Part shown: piece after piece, positions 31,265-41,041 of the stretch
Layout: each line of letters starts with the position of its first letter
Position numbering within the stretch: the stretch's first letter is position 1
Source: Salmonella enterica subsp. diarizonae
Lineage (GTDB): Bacteria; Pseudomonadota; Gammaproteobacteria; Enterobacterales; Enterobacteriaceae
Direction of reading: 5' to 3'
Assembly (NCBI RefSeq): GCF_008692785.1
Contig: NZ_VXJV01000013.1
Location: forward strand, 23,740 to 87,739
DNA: 64,000 nucleotides
Program-made: the position numbers and the translations under genes
The notes under the pieces: generated by a model
Seen by the model: the letters and a program-made list of their open reading frames with translations, nothing else
The model's database searches: none
What the model was told of the DNA's origin: nothing

Positions 31265-33412
31265 ATGAAAAAAGTCGTCACGGTTTGCCCGTATTGCGCA
31301 TCAGGTTGCAAAATCAACCTGGTGGTCGATAACGGCAAAATCGTCCGGGCTGAGGCGGCGCAGGGGAAAACCAACCAGGGTACCCTGTGTCTGAAGGGCT
31401 ACTACGGCTGGGATTTTATTAATGATACCCAGATCCTGACCCCGCGCCTGAAAACCCCAATGATCCGTCGCCAGCGTGGCGGCAAACTGGAATCTGTTTC
31501 CTGGGATGAAGCACTCAATTACGTCGCTGAACGTTTGAGCGCCATCAAAGCGAAGTACGGTCCGGATGCAATCCAGACGACCGGCTCCTCTCGCGGTACC
31601 GGAAATGAAACCAACTATGTAATGCAAAAATTCGCGCGCGCCGTTATTGGTACCAATAACGTTGACTGCTGCGCTCGCGTCTGACACGGCCCATCGGTTG
31701 CAGGTCTGCACCAATCGGTCGGTAACGGCGCAATGAGTAATGCGATTAACGAAATTGATAACACCGATTTAGTGTTCGTCTTCGGGTATAACCCGGCGGA
31801 TTCCCACCCTATCGTGGCGAATCACGTGATTAACGCTAAACGCAACGGGGCGAAAATTATCGTCTGCGATCCGCGAAAAATTGAAACCGCGCGCATCGCT
31901 GACATGCATATCGCGTTGAAAAACGGCTCGAATATCGCGCTGCTCAACGCCATGGGTCATGTCATTATTGAAGAAAACCTGTACGACAAAGCGTTTGTCG
32001 CCAGCCGTACCGAAGGTTTTGAAGAGTACCGTAAGATTGTCGAAGGCTATACGCCGGAGTCCGTCGAAGAGATTACTGGCGTGAGCGCACAGGAAATTCG
32101 TCAGGCGGCGCGGATGTATGCCAGCGCGAAAAGCGCGGCGATCTTGTGGGGTATGGGCGTCACCCAGTTCTATCAGGGTGTGGAAACCGTGCGTTCACTG
32201 ACCAGCCTCGCGATGCTGACCGGCAACCTCGGCAAACCAAGCGCGGGCGTTAACCCGGTTCGCGGCCAGAACAACGTTCAGGGCGCGTGCGATATGGGCG
32301 CGTTGCCGGATACGTATCCGGGCTACCAGTACGTTAAGTTCCCGGAAAATCGTGAGAAATTCGCTAAAGCCTGGGGCGTAGAAAGTCTGCCTGCGCATAC
32401 CGGCTATCGCATCAGCGAGCTGCCGCACCGTGCGGCGCATGGCGAAGTACGCGCGGCGTACATTATGGGTGAAGATCCGCTGCAAACCGATGCGGAGCTC
32501 TCTGCGGTACGTAAAGCGTTTGAAGATCTGGAACTGGTCATCGTGCAGGACATCTTCATGACCAAAACCGCGTCGGCGGCGGATGTGATTTTACCGTCTA
32601 CCTCGTGGGGCGAGCATGAAGGCGTCTTCTCGGCGGCTGACCGTGGTTTCCAGCGCTTCTTTAAAGCCGTTGAGCCTAAGTGGGATCTGAAAACCGACTG
32701 GCAGATTATCAGTGAGATCGCCACCCGGATGGGCTATCCGATGCACTACAACAACACCCAGGAGATCTGGGATGAGTTGCGTCATCTGTGCCCGGATTTC
32801 TACGGGGCCACTTACGAGAAAATGGGTGAACTGGGCTATATCCAGTGGCCATGCCGTGACACCTCGGATGCCGATCAGGGAACCTCGTACCTCTTTAAAG
32901 AGAAGTTCGATACCCCCAACGGTCTGGCGCAGTTCTTCACCTGCGACTGGGTAGCACCTATCGATAAACTCACCGAAGAGTACCCGATGGTACTGTCGAC
33001 GGTGCGCGAAGTCGGCCACTACTCCTGCCGTTCGATGACCGGTAACTGTGCAGCGCTGGCCGCGCTGGCGGACGAACCGGGCTATGCGCAAATCAATACC
33101 GCCGACGCCGCGCGTCTGGGCATTGAAGATGAAGCGCTGGTGTGGGTTCATTCGCGCAAAGGCAAAATCATCACCCGCGCGCAGGTCAGCGATCGCCCGA
33201 ACAAAGGGGCGATTTACATGACCTACCAGTGGTGGATTGGCGCCTGTAACGAGCTGGTGACTGAAAACCTAAGCCCGATTACGAAAACGCCGGAGTACAA
33301 ATACTGCGCCGTACGCGTTGAGCCGATCGCCGATCAGCGAGCCGCCGAGCAGTATGTGATTGATGAGTACAACAAGCTGAAAACCCGCCTGCGCGAAAGC
33401 GCAATGGGGTGA
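31265..33412 (+). CDS. fdhF: formate dehydrogenase H, selenoprotein FdhF
   Basis: The 715-aa molybdenum-bis-MGD enzyme oxidises formate to CO2 and passes electrons to hydrogenase 3 in formate hydrogenlyase. An N-terminal 4Fe-4S motif is CPYCASGCKI with a further Cys in GTLCLKG. The internal TGA at 31682-31684 is codon 140 and encodes the catalytic selenocysteine (CCARV-U-HGPSVAG). The reading frame stays open after it to TGA 33410-33412, giving exactly the family length. A SECIS hairpin follows the UGA. Expression is expected from the sigma54 promoter at 31198 with FhlA under fermentation. Confidence 0.97.
31682..31722 (+). promoter_or_regulatory. SECIS element for selenocysteine insertion
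   Basis: The 40 bases from the UGA fold into a hairpin with the apical loop around GCAGGTCTGC, as in the E. coli fdhF SECIS bound by SelB. It directs reading of UGA 31682 as selenocysteine. Confidence 0.85.
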
Positions 33413-33419
33413 TGAGAAT

Positions 33420-33450
33420 TGCCTGATGGCGCTACGCCTTATCAGGCTTA
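33420..33450. repeat. REP element after fdhF
   Basis: TGCCTGATGGCGCTACGC followed by CTTATCAGGC is a REP palindrome just after the fdhF stop. Confidence 0.7.
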
Positions 33451-33498
33451 CAGGCGAACATCTCACTGTAGGTCGGATAGGTGGCATCTTTAACATTG

Positions 33499-33563
33499 AA
33501 AACAGCCTCGTTCTGGACTGACCCCATAAAGTTGGACAGTCCATTCCAAGAGGCTGTTTTTTT
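33499..33563 (+). terminator. terminator after fdhF with long nested loop
   Basis: The outer stem AAAACAGCCTC (33499-33509) pairs with GAGGCTGTTTT (33550-33560) and is followed by more T residues. The 40-bp interior holds a second inverted repeat TGGACTG / CAGTCCA around ACCCCATAAAGTTGGA. The interior resembles IS3-family transposon ends, see findings. Confidence 0.6.
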
Positions 33564-33615
33564 ATCCATACGATCTCTTTATACTGTCTTTTCCGTACCC
33601 TAAATAAAATTCAAA

Positions 33616-34305
33616 ATGAAACCACTTCTTGCATTGATGTTGTTTATGACATTCTTTGCCCATGCCGCAGATCCTGAGCCAGGTAGCCAGTATTTGCAGG
33701 CAGCAGAGGCAGGTGACAGACGCGCACAATATTTTCTGGCCGACAGTTGGTTGAGCTATGGCGATTTGAACAAAGCCGAATACTGGGCGCAAAAAGCCGC
33801 CGACAATGGCGATGCTGACGCCTGCGCATTACTGGCGCAAATCAAAATCACTAATCCGGTAAGCCTGGATTATCCCGACGCGAAAAAGCTGGCTGAAAAG
33901 GCGGTAAATGCGGGCAGTAAAACGGGGGAAATTACGCTGGCGCGGATCCTGGTCAACACTCAGGCAGGACGCCCGGACTACCCAAAAGCCATCTCGCTGC
34001 TGCAAAACGCCTCTGAAGATCTGGATAACGACTCCGCGGTGGATGCGCAAATGTTGCTTGGCCTGATTTACGCCAACGGCGTGGGCATTGCCGCCGATGA
34101 TGAAAAAGCCGCCTGGTATTTCAAACGCAGTTCCGCCATTTCCCGTACCGGCTATTCAGAATACTGGGCGGGAATGATGTTTTTAAACGGTGAACCGGGC
34201 TTTATTGAAAAGAACAAGCAGAAGGCGCTGCACTGGTTGAATCAAAGCTGTCTGGAAGGGTTTGATACCGGTTGCGAAGAGTTCGAAACGCTAACGAATG
34301 GTTGA
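33616..34305 (+). CDS. yjcO: Sel1-repeat protein YjcO
   Basis: The 229-aa exported protein has a signal peptide (MKPLLALMLFMTFFAHA, cleavage near residue 17) and Sel1-like tetratricopeptide repeats with typical A-x-x-W-x-x-K-A-A units (AEYWAQKAADNGDADA, KAISLLQNA, KAAWYFKRS, KALHWLNQSCLEGF). It is probably a periplasmic protein-interaction scaffold; the function is unknown. Paired cysteines near the C-terminus (SCLEGFDTGCEEF) could form a disulfide. It converges on gltP. Confidence 0.92.
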   Translation: MKPLLALMLFMTFFAHAADPEPGSQYLQAAEAGDRRAQYFLADSWLSYGDLNKAEYWAQKAADNGDADACALLAQIKITNPVSLDYPDAKKLAEKAVNAGSKTGEITLARILVNTQAGRPDYPKAISLLQNASEDLDNDSAVDAQMLLGLIYANGVGIAADDEKAAWYFKRSSAISRTGYSEYWAGMMFLNGEPGFIEKNKQKALHWLNQSCLEGFDTGCEEFETLTNG

Positions 34306-34311
34306 TGTTTA

Positions 34312-34345
34312 CTGCCGGATGGCGGACTGCCATCCGACGCTCTAC
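34312..34345. repeat. REP-like hairpin between yjcO and gltP
   Basis: GCCGGATGGCGGAC followed by TGCCATCCGACGC forms a short palindrome between two convergent genes. Confidence 0.6.
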
Positions 34346-34351
34346 CACCCA

Positions 34352-35662
34352 TTACTGGGCGGTCTTATCAAATTTCCCCAGCACATCGCGCTCGTAGGCC
34401 AGCGCTTTTTTGCGGTCAAACTTGTGTTCCCACTTGGCAATCACCAGCACCGCCAGCGCATTGCCCACCACATTTAGCGCAGTACGCGCCATGTCGAGGA
34501 TACGGTCAACACCGGCGATAAACGCCAGCCCTTCCAGCGGAATGCCCACGCTGCCCAGCGTCGCCAGTAACACCACGAAGGAAACGCCCGGCACGCCGGC
34601 AATCCCTTTCGACGTCACCATCAGCGTCAGCACCAGTACAATTTCCTGCCACAGCGACAGGTCGATACCATATAGCTGCGCGATAAAAATGGCGGCGATA
34701 CTCTGATATAAAGTGGAACCGTCGAGGTTAAACGAGTAACCGGTCGGCACCACGAAGCTGGTGATAGAGGCTGGCGCGCCGTAAGCCTCCATCTTCTCGA
34801 TAATGCGCGGCAGCACGCTCTCAGAGCTGGCGGTCGAGTACGCCAGAATCAATTCATCTTTCAGAATGCGAATCAGAATCCAGATACTTAACCCGCACAG
34901 GCGCGCCACGATGCCCAGCACCACCAGAGCAAAGAAAATAATGGCAAAGTGTACCAGCAGCACCAGTTTCGCCAGCGGCCACAGCGACGCGAAACCAAAA
35001 TTCGCCACCGTGACGGCGATCAGCGCAAAAACGCCCACTGGCGCATAGCGCATCACCATATGAGTGACTTTAAACATGGTCTCAGAAATGGAACGAAATA
35101 CCGTCACCAGCGGTTCGCGGTGTGTTGCCGGCAGGGACGATAACCCCAGCCCAAACAGGACCGAGAAAAAGATAATCGGCAGCATATCCCCTTTGGCCAT
35201 CGATGCGATGATATTGGTCGGCACCAGCGACAGTATCGTCCCCATCAGCCCATGCGCATGACTTTGTACTTCCGCCGTGGTGTTCTGGTATTTCGAAATA
35301 TCGACGGTCGCCAGTTGCGACATATCAATGCCTGAGCCTGGCTGAAAGACATTCGCCAGCGTAATGCCGAGGATAATCGCCACCGTGGTGATCAGTTCAA
35401 AATAGAGAATGGTTTTTGCGCCGATACGGCCTAGCTGTTTCGCATCGCCAACGCCGGCGATGCCGACAATCAAAGTCGAGATCACGATCGGCACGACGAT
35501 CATTTTAATCAGATGGATAAAGATATCGCCGGCAGGCGACAACAGATTGGCAATCAGCCATTCACGGCTGTCACTGTGATAATGCAGATAGCTGCCCAGC
35601 AGAATGCCCAGCACCATAGCCAGCAAAATTTGCCAGGCCAGGCTGACTTTCAAGTTTTTCAT
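34352..35662 (-). CDS. gltP: glutamate/aspartate:H+ symporter GltP
   Basis: The 436-aa inner-membrane transporter belongs to the dicarboxylate/amino acid:cation symporter (DAACS) family and takes up glutamate and aspartate with protons. It has about eight helices and two hairpins; the serine-rich hairpin STASSESVLPR near 275 and the motif SFNLDGSTLYQ near 315 are characteristic. Start 35662 (MKNLKVSLAWQIL) matches E. coli; the frame extends 15 codons upstream without support. Confidence 0.95.
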   Translation of the reverse strand: MKNLKVSLAWQILLAMVLGILLGSYLHYHSDSREWLIANLLSPAGDIFIHLIKMIVVPIVISTLIVGIAGVGDAKQLGRIGAKTILYFELITTVAIILGITLANVFQPGSGIDMSQLATVDISKYQNTTAEVQSHAHGLMGTILSLVPTNIIASMAKGDMLPIIFFSVLFGLGLSSLPATHREPLVTVFRSISETMFKVTHMVMRYAPVGVFALIAVTVANFGFASLWPLAKLVLLVHFAIIFFALVVLGIVARLCGLSIWILIRILKDELILAYSTASSESVLPRIIEKMEAYGAPASITSFVVPTGYSFNLDGSTLYQSIAAIFIAQLYGIDLSLWQEIVLVLTLMVTSKGIAGVPGVSFVVLLATLGSVGIPLEGLAFIAGVDRILDMARTALNVVGNALAVLVIAKWEHKFDRKKALAYERDVLGKFDKTAQ

Positions 35663-36006
35663 AACAACAGACTTCCTCGATGAAGCGTTGCTCTCCGTCA
35701 AAAGCATGAGAGCAATACATACTGAAAGGGTATGATTTGTGTTGCGTTGGTTTGTAGAGTTTTTTAACGCGCATAATCAGTATCATTTGCATAGCGTCTT
35801 GCGCAACCCTTTCATAACAGGGCTTTTGGCTGCTTTTATGCATAATAACGCGAGTTTATGGCGTTAATGATGAATAACTATTTGTTATGGAAAGTTTTTT
35901 ATTTCGACAAAAACGAATAATACACTGAGGTAATTAATTTTTATCCGTGATTCATTCGCCGTTTTTTTAAACAGCGCGCACGGCGCAAATCACAAAAAAG
36001 AAAAAA
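35663..36006. other. gltP-nrfG intergenic region
   Basis: The 344-bp AT-rich gap holds the gltP promoter region and the 3' side of the nrf operon. No gene or clear terminator was recognised. Confidence 0.5.
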
Positions 36007-36627
36007 TTATTTCTGCCGATTTTGTAACAATTTTGCCAAATTAATGGCCTCTACCAGTTGCGCGCGGTTCACTCGCGGCGAGTTTGCATCCAGTAAGGTT
36101 TGCCACAGCGACACGGCTCGCGCATAATCCGCCTGCATAAACGCATCCGCCGCCAGCAGCATCTGCGCGGTCACTTCTGTCGCATCCAGCGCTAACGCTT
36201 TGTTAATCATTTCACGAGTCGCAGGCGTCATATGTTGCCCGGACTGGTAATACAGCACCGTTGCCAGCGCGGCGAAAAGCTGCGCGTTATCTCCTCGCAG
36301 ACGCAACGCCTGACGATATGCCAACAGCGCATTGTCATACGCATTGCGATAGAGATAATACTCGCCCAGCCGCGCCCATTGCTCGCTATCCTGCGGATTG
36401 GCGCGGATTTTTTCTTGCAGCATGGAAAGCTGCGCCTCTGGCGTTTGCGGGTTTGTAAAGTCACGTAGCGGATCGGCCAGACGCTGTTGCTCGCTACGCA
36501 CAGCCTGCCATTTCGGCGTCAACATATAGCCGCCGATACAGGCAGCCACCATCAACACCGCCGCAGCCGCCAGACGCTTTACGGGTAGCGGGCGTAATGT
36601 CGTCGTGACGTTCGCTGGCAAACTCAT
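36007..36627 (-). CDS. nrfG: heme lyase accessory protein NrfG
   Basis: The 206-aa membrane-anchored protein has one N-terminal helix (about 20-40, [17 protein letters not shown]) and a periplasmic TPR domain ([25 protein letters not shown] in part). With NrfE and NrfF it attaches heme to the special CXXCK motif of NrfA. Start 36627 ([11 protein letters not shown]) overlaps the nrfF stop (ATGA); longer starts are not supported. E. coli NrfG is 198 aa. Confidence 0.93.
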   Translation of the reverse strand: MSLPANVTTTLRPLPVKRLAAAAVLMVAACIGGYMLTPKWQAVRSEQQRLADPLRDFTNPQTPEAQLSMLQEKIRANPQDSEQWARLGEYYLYRNAYDNALLAYRQALRLRGDNAQLFAALATVLYYQSGQHMTPATREMINKALALDATEVTAQMLLAADAFMQADYARAVSLWQTLLDANSPRVNRAQLVEAINLAKLLQNRQK

Positions 36628-37085
36628 GTTTCCTCCTTCTCTGTACGCTGACAAATGCCGGCTCGCCAGAGAATAATACCCACCAGCAACAACAGTAGAC
36701 ACGGCAGCGCCCATAGCAGAAGCGTTTGCGCGGTCAGCGGCGGATCGTAGCGAACAAAATCGCCGTAACGCCGGGTCATCCAGGCGGTAATTTCCGCTTC
36801 ATCTTTACCTTCCGCCACCATGGTATAGACCTGATGGCGCATACTGACCGCGACCGACGCATTGGATTCCAGTAAATTTTGATTCTGACACTGCGGGCAG
36901 CGTAGCTGGCTGGCAACGCGCAGGGCTTTTTCCTGCTGTTGCGTGTTTTCGAAGCGCCAGGTGTCCACCACCTGAGCATGGGCAGTGAAAGCGAAGAAAA
37001 ACAAGACACAGATGAAAAGTAAACGCGTTTTGCCGGATAAGGCATCCGCGACGCCATCCGGCAACGCTGTGATTAACTTACACAT
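36624..37085 (-). CDS. nrfF: heme lyase subunit NrfF with REP-extended N-terminus
   Basis: The CcmH-like protein reads [19 protein letters not shown], then a hydrophobic signal segment [16 protein letters not shown] and the mature domain with the thioredox motif RCPQCQNQN and a C-terminal membrane helix. It takes part in heme attachment to NrfA. E. coli NrfF is about 127 aa; here 153 aa because a REP palindrome (37033-37066) sits in frame between the start and the signal peptide. No Met occurs nearer the hydrophobic segment, so ATG 37085 (GAGGAG upstream) or GTG 37088 must be used. It overlaps nrfE by eight bases. Confidence 0.88.
   Translation of the reverse strand: MCKLITALPDGVADALSGKTRLLFICVLFFFAFTAHAQVVDTWRFENTQQQEKALRVASQLRCPQCQNQNLLESNASVAVSMRHQVYTMVAEGKDEAEITAWMTRRYGDFVRYDPPLTAQTLLLWALPCLLLLLVGIILWRAGICQRTEKEET
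37033..37066. repeat. REP palindrome within nrfF coding sequence
   Basis: On the minus strand GCCGGATGGCGTCGCG is followed by GATGCCTTATCCGGC, a standard REP element. It is translated in frame as the stretch [11 protein letters not shown] of NrfF. Confidence 0.8.
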
Positions 37086-38814
37086 CACGTCTCCTCCCTC
37101 GCCAGCCGCTCAGCAATGCCCCGACGATCATCATCAGCCCGCCGCCCCAGACCCAACGGACGCCAGTCTGCACATAAAAACGCATAGCATACCGCTCCTC
37201 TCCCGTTTTCTCGCCCATCACCGCATACCAGTCATGTAGCAGGTTCCAGTGAATCCCCGGCTCCATCATTTGCTGGCGCCGCGCGACATAAAAGCGCCGT
37301 TCCGGCACAAGGCGGCCAATCACCTGGTCATCTTTCGAAAGGGTAATCAGCGCTTTCTCGGTGGTGTAATTTCCGTGAGCAGTCAGATCCAGACGCTCGA
37401 AACGAAAGGTATAGCCCGCCAGTACCACCTGCTGACCGGGGCTGAGGTTAAGGCTGATCTCATGTCGACTGACGCTGGAAACCATAATCCCGGCGGCGAA
37501 GATAAATACGCCCGTATGCGCCAGCAACGCCGGAAGCTGACGATGCAGAGAACGTGTCCGGCGGCTTACCGTCGCAAGCACGATAACCACCAGCATCAGC
37601 AGGCCAAACGGCAGCGTGACGCGATTAAAATAGGGCGTGCCCACCGAAAGCCTTCCCCAGCCCATCAAACCATAAATCATGGGGTAGAGCGTCCCGACCA
37701 GTACGATCAACAAGACGGCGCTAAAGAGCAGCAGCGTCGCCAGAATGAACGTTTCGCGCGATCCGCCGCCCAAACGTGTCGCCGGATACTGCTCCCGCGC
37801 CCGCCAGCCGTACAGACCAAGCGATGCCAGACTTAACGCGGCAAAAAGGGTAAACAGCGGCACCGCGCGCACGTTATCTAACGCAAAAGCATGGACGGAA
37901 ATCAGAATGCCGGAACGCACAATCAGCGTTCCCAGCAGCGAGAGGATCAACGTCAGTATCGCCAGCAGCAACGACCAGTGACGGAAGCTCCCGCGCTGGC
38001 GGCTGACATACAGGCTGTGCAGCAACGCGCTGGCGGCAAGCCACGGCAGCAAAGAGGCATTTTCCACCGGGTCCCAGAACCACCAGCCGCCCCAGCCCAG
38101 TTCGCAATACGCCCACCACGATCCGAGAATGATACCCAGCGTCAGAGCGCACCAGCCGGGTAACGCCCAACGCCAGCAAACCCAGGCGGTTGCCGCGTTA
38201 AAGCCGCCACACAGTAGCGAGGCCAGTGCTACGCTCGCCGCGGTCATCAGTCCGCCATAACCCAGATAGAGCAGCGGCGGATGTAAGATCAGCCCCAGAT
38301 GTTGCAGCATGGGATTAAGGTCTCGCCCTTCAATGGCGGGAGGAAAAATACGCAGAAACGGATCGGACCACAGCATGATAAACAGCAGCAACGAGGCCAT
38401 AATGAGGGACAAGATGCTCAGGGTCAGTGGAAAAAGCGCGTCAAATTCATGCCGGGTGCGCCAGGCGAATAGCGCCGTCCACCCCGAAAGAAGCAGCGCC
38501 CACAGCAGGAGCGAGCCTTCATGGCCGCCCCATACCGCCGCCAGTTTAAGTCCCCATGACAACTGACTATGGCTATGCTGCGCAACATAAACGACCGAAA
38601 AGTCGCTGGTCAGAAAACAGCTAACCAGAATCGCAAACGCCAGTAGCAGCAGCGTGAATGCCGTCCACGCGCCGCAGGTCGTCAGGCGCATGACGCCACA
38701 CCAATGCTGACCAATCCCATACCACGTCGCCAGCGGGGTCAACACGTTGACCCCAAGACTCAACAACAGCGCCAGAAATCCGGCTTCAGGAAGGAAGATG
38801 TCCAGATTATGCAA
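37078..38814 (-). CDS. nrfE: heme lyase NrfE (CcmF family)
   Basis: The 578-aa inner-membrane protein has about fifteen helices and the tryptophan-rich heme-handling motif GGWWFWDPVENASLLPWL (about 235-252). It is the catalytic heme lyase for the CXXCK site of NrfA, acting with NrfF and NrfG. Its start overlaps nrfD by eight bases. Somewhat longer than E. coli NrfE as remembered (552 aa). Confidence 0.95.
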   Translation of the reverse strand: MHNLDIFLPEAGFLALLLSLGVNVLTPLATWYGIGQHWCGVMRLTTCGAWTAFTLLLLAFAILVSCFLTSDFSVVYVAQHSHSQLSWGLKLAAVWGGHEGSLLLWALLLSGWTALFAWRTRHEFDALFPLTLSILSLIMASLLLFIMLWSDPFLRIFPPAIEGRDLNPMLQHLGLILHPPLLYLGYGGLMTAASVALASLLCGGFNAATAWVCWRWALPGWCALTLGIILGSWWAYCELGWGGWWFWDPVENASLLPWLAASALLHSLYVSRQRGSFRHWSLLLAILTLILSLLGTLIVRSGILISVHAFALDNVRAVPLFTLFAALSLASLGLYGWRAREQYPATRLGGGSRETFILATLLLFSAVLLIVLVGTLYPMIYGLMGWGRLSVGTPYFNRVTLPFGLLMLVVIVLATVSRRTRSLHRQLPALLAHTGVFIFAAGIMVSSVSRHEISLNLSPGQQVVLAGYTFRFERLDLTAHGNYTTEKALITLSKDDQVIGRLVPERRFYVARRQQMMEPGIHWNLLHDWYAVMGEKTGEERYAMRFYVQTGVRWVWGGGLMMIVGALLSGWRGRRRDV

Positions 38815-39763
38815 CCGTTAGCTGTCCCGCATAAAGAATGAAAAAGCGCAGCAGCAGCACGCCGGTCAAACTGGCACCGCAAACGGCCAACACGCCGTGA
38901 AACGTTACGCTACGGTTTGCCCACGGTTTCAGCAGCATCGGGATAATCAATCCCAGTCCTACGACGCCAAGCCAGAACCACCAGCTCCAGAATCCGCCGC
39001 CCAACGCGGCTGCCAGCGCCCGCATTTTGCCGTCATCACCCAGCGCCAGCCCAATAAAAAAGGCCGCCAACAGGAAGATTTCCAGCCACACCACCGGGGT
39101 TTCCATGCGGTGTACAAAGCGCGCCTCGGTGCTGTGCGGATTGCTGTTATGGCGTAACGCCATCGCGATCAGCGCTACCGCCGCGCCGGAGGATATGCCG
39201 GAGAACAGAAACAACGCCGGCAGGATCGGGTTATTGAGGAACGGATAGGATTTCAGCGCCGACAGCAGAAAGCCGGTATACGCGCCGAGCAGTACCGCCA
39301 GTACCAGCATCACGGTCTCAAGGGCGCGATGGAGCGGCGTCAGCAGGGTTAACACGCTTTGCACCAGGCCCAGCCGCGGTAGCCAGCGCTGTTGGAGGGC
39401 AATAACCTCTTTTTCAAAGATTTTCGCCAACCACAGTATCAGTACCACCATATAGAGCTGGAACAGCATCACTCCCATCGACATCACCGAGGTAAAGCTG
39501 TAGTGAAACATCAGTTTCCAGAAGGTCCACGGGCGCGTCAGGTGGAAGACCAGAATCAGCAGGCCAAGAATAATCGCCCCGGGTCCGACGACCAGTGTAG
39601 TGCGCAATAAGGTACTGTCTGCCCCGCCGGCTTGTGGATGGAAGCGGCGCAGTAGAATAGCCAGCGTGACCAGCCCGGCGGAAATACCAATCAAAAACAA
39701 ATAGATGGCAATGGGCCAGTCCCAGACCAGCGAGTCAAAATGAAATGCAGACGCGTTTGTCAT
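38807..39763 (-). CDS. nrfD: quinol-oxidising membrane subunit NrfD
   Basis: The 318-aa protein has about eight membrane helices, member of the NrfD/PsrC family. It oxidises menaquinol in the inner membrane and passes electrons to NrfC. Start ATG at 39763 overlaps the nrfC stop (ATGA), which shows coupling. Confidence 0.95.
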   Translation of the reverse strand: MTNASAFHFDSLVWDWPIAIYLFLIGISAGLVTLAILLRRFHPQAGGADSTLLRTTLVVGPGAIILGLLILVFHLTRPWTFWKLMFHYSFTSVMSMGVMLFQLYMVVLILWLAKIFEKEVIALQQRWLPRLGLVQSVLTLLTPLHRALETVMLVLAVLLGAYTGFLLSALKSYPFLNNPILPALFLFSGISSGAAVALIAMALRHNSNPHSTEARFVHRMETPVVWLEIFLLAAFFIGLALGDDGKMRALAAALGGGFWSWWFWLGVVGLGLIIPMLLKPWANRSVTFHGVLAVCGASLTGVLLLRFFILYAGQLTVA

Positions 39764-40431
39764 TGGCTCACCTCCCCATAGTTAAAGGGAACGCGATAAA
39801 CCTTCGGTTTCGTCCCCAGCGCCAGCTTGTAGCGATAAGTCGGTTTCTCGCGCAGCAGACGGGAGATCTCACTATCAGGATCGTCCAGATTGCCGAAGGT
39901 CAGGGCTTTAGTTGGACAGGATTCGACGCAGGCAGGCAACCGGCCCTCTTTTAGCCGGGTTTTCCGGCAAAAATCGCACTTATCCGCCGTCTTACTGACC
40001 GGATGGATAAAGCGCACGCGGTAGGGACACGCGGCGATACAATACTGGCAGCCGACGCAAAGGTCCGGGTTCACATCGACAATACCGCTGGCGGCATCGC
40101 GGAATGATGCGCCGGTCGGGCAGACGTCAACGCAGGGCGCATGGTCGCAGTGCTGGCATGAGTGACGAAAGAAACGGTACTTCACCTCCGGAAACGTTCC
40201 CAGCGGCTCGCTGCGGATAATGGTCAGTCGCGATACGCCCTCCGGTACTTGATTCACTTCCCGACAGGCATCCATACAGGCGGTACAGCCGATGCATAGC
40301 GATTCGTCATGCACCATGCCATAACGCACGCCGTTAATATTCAACGTGTTCGCTACAACGCGTCCTGCCATCCCGCTGACCGCCGCCAGCGCGCCGACGC
40401 GGGTAATAAATTGACGTCGGGTGCAACTCAT
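39760..40431 (-). CDS. nrfC: iron-sulfur subunit NrfC
   Basis: The 223-aa periplasmic ferredoxin-like protein has a Tat-type signal ([18 protein letters not shown], twin Arg at residues 5-6). Four 4Fe-4S motifs are visible: [35 protein letters not shown] and CDFCRKTRL with a later Cys. It carries electrons from NrfD to the NrfB pentaheme cytochrome. Overlaps nrfB by four bases. Confidence 0.95.
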   Translation of the reverse strand: MSCTRRQFITRVGALAAVSGMAGRVVANTLNINGVRYGMVHDESLCIGCTACMDACREVNQVPEGVSRLTIIRSEPLGTFPEVKYRFFRHSCQHCDHAPCVDVCPTGASFRDAASGIVDVNPDLCVGCQYCIAACPYRVRFIHPVSKTADKCDFCRKTRLKEGRLPACVESCPTKALTFGNLDDPDSEISRLLREKPTYRYKLALGTKPKVYRVPFNYGEVSQ

Positions 40432-40997
40432 GGCTGCTCCTTAAGCAACGGAACGGACGCCGGATTAAAGTGCGGATTAGTACGCTGATCGCTGTGGCAA
40501 TCCACGCATATTTTGATCCGCCCTTTCTCACTTAGCGTCTGCATCGTATCTTGCTGCGGATGCAGGGAGTGGCAACTGGCGCAGGCCACTTTAGTGACAT
40601 GAACATCGTGCGGCCAGAACGCTTTTTGCAGTTGTTCAGGCAGATGGCAGGACATACAGACGCTGTTCTGTTGCTCCACCGTATACATCGGGTCGTTAAA
40701 ACGCATTACATCTTTCACCCCTTCACGGTGGTGAAGCGACGGCTGACCGTGGCAGTTGGTACAGGTTACCGGCAATTTGTTGTTCGGGTTGATAACGCCC
40801 GTATGTTTACCGTGCATACCTTCGGTCTCCGGTTTGTGACAGTCCAGACAGGCAGCATCCGGATTACGCTGCTGGGTGACCGTCCAGCGTTGTTCAGGTT
40901 GCTGGGCGGTGGCGGGGGCGGCAGTTATCCCATTCAGGCTCCAGAACAGGCCTGACGCCAGCACCCCGGCAGTTAATAACGAACGTAATACGCTCAT
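40428..40997 (-). CDS. nrfB: pentaheme cytochrome c NrfB
   Basis: The 189-aa exported protein has a Sec signal peptide (to about residue 28) and five CXXCH heme motifs: CLDCH, CTNCH, CMSCH, CASCH and CVDCH. It shuttles electrons to NrfA in the periplasm. Start 40997 ([11 protein letters not shown]) is four bases after GGAGTG; a GTG two codons upstream is in frame but less likely. Confidence 0.95.
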   Translation of the reverse strand: MSVLRSLLTAGVLASGLFWSLNGITAAPATAQQPEQRWTVTQQRNPDAACLDCHKPETEGMHGKHTGVINPNNKLPVTCTNCHGQPSLHHREGVKDVMRFNDPMYTVEQQNSVCMSCHLPEQLQKAFWPHDVHVTKVACASCHSLHPQQDTMQTLSEKGRIKICVDCHSDQRTNPHFNPASVPLLKEQP

Positions 40998-41041
40998 ATT
41001 CACTCCATTACGTTATCCGCCCCTTGCGAGGCGGAAAGGGG

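Noticed and set aside
31265..31684. fdhF as two separate genes split at TGA 31682
   Set aside because: The TGA is the conserved selenocysteine codon followed by a SECIS hairpin.
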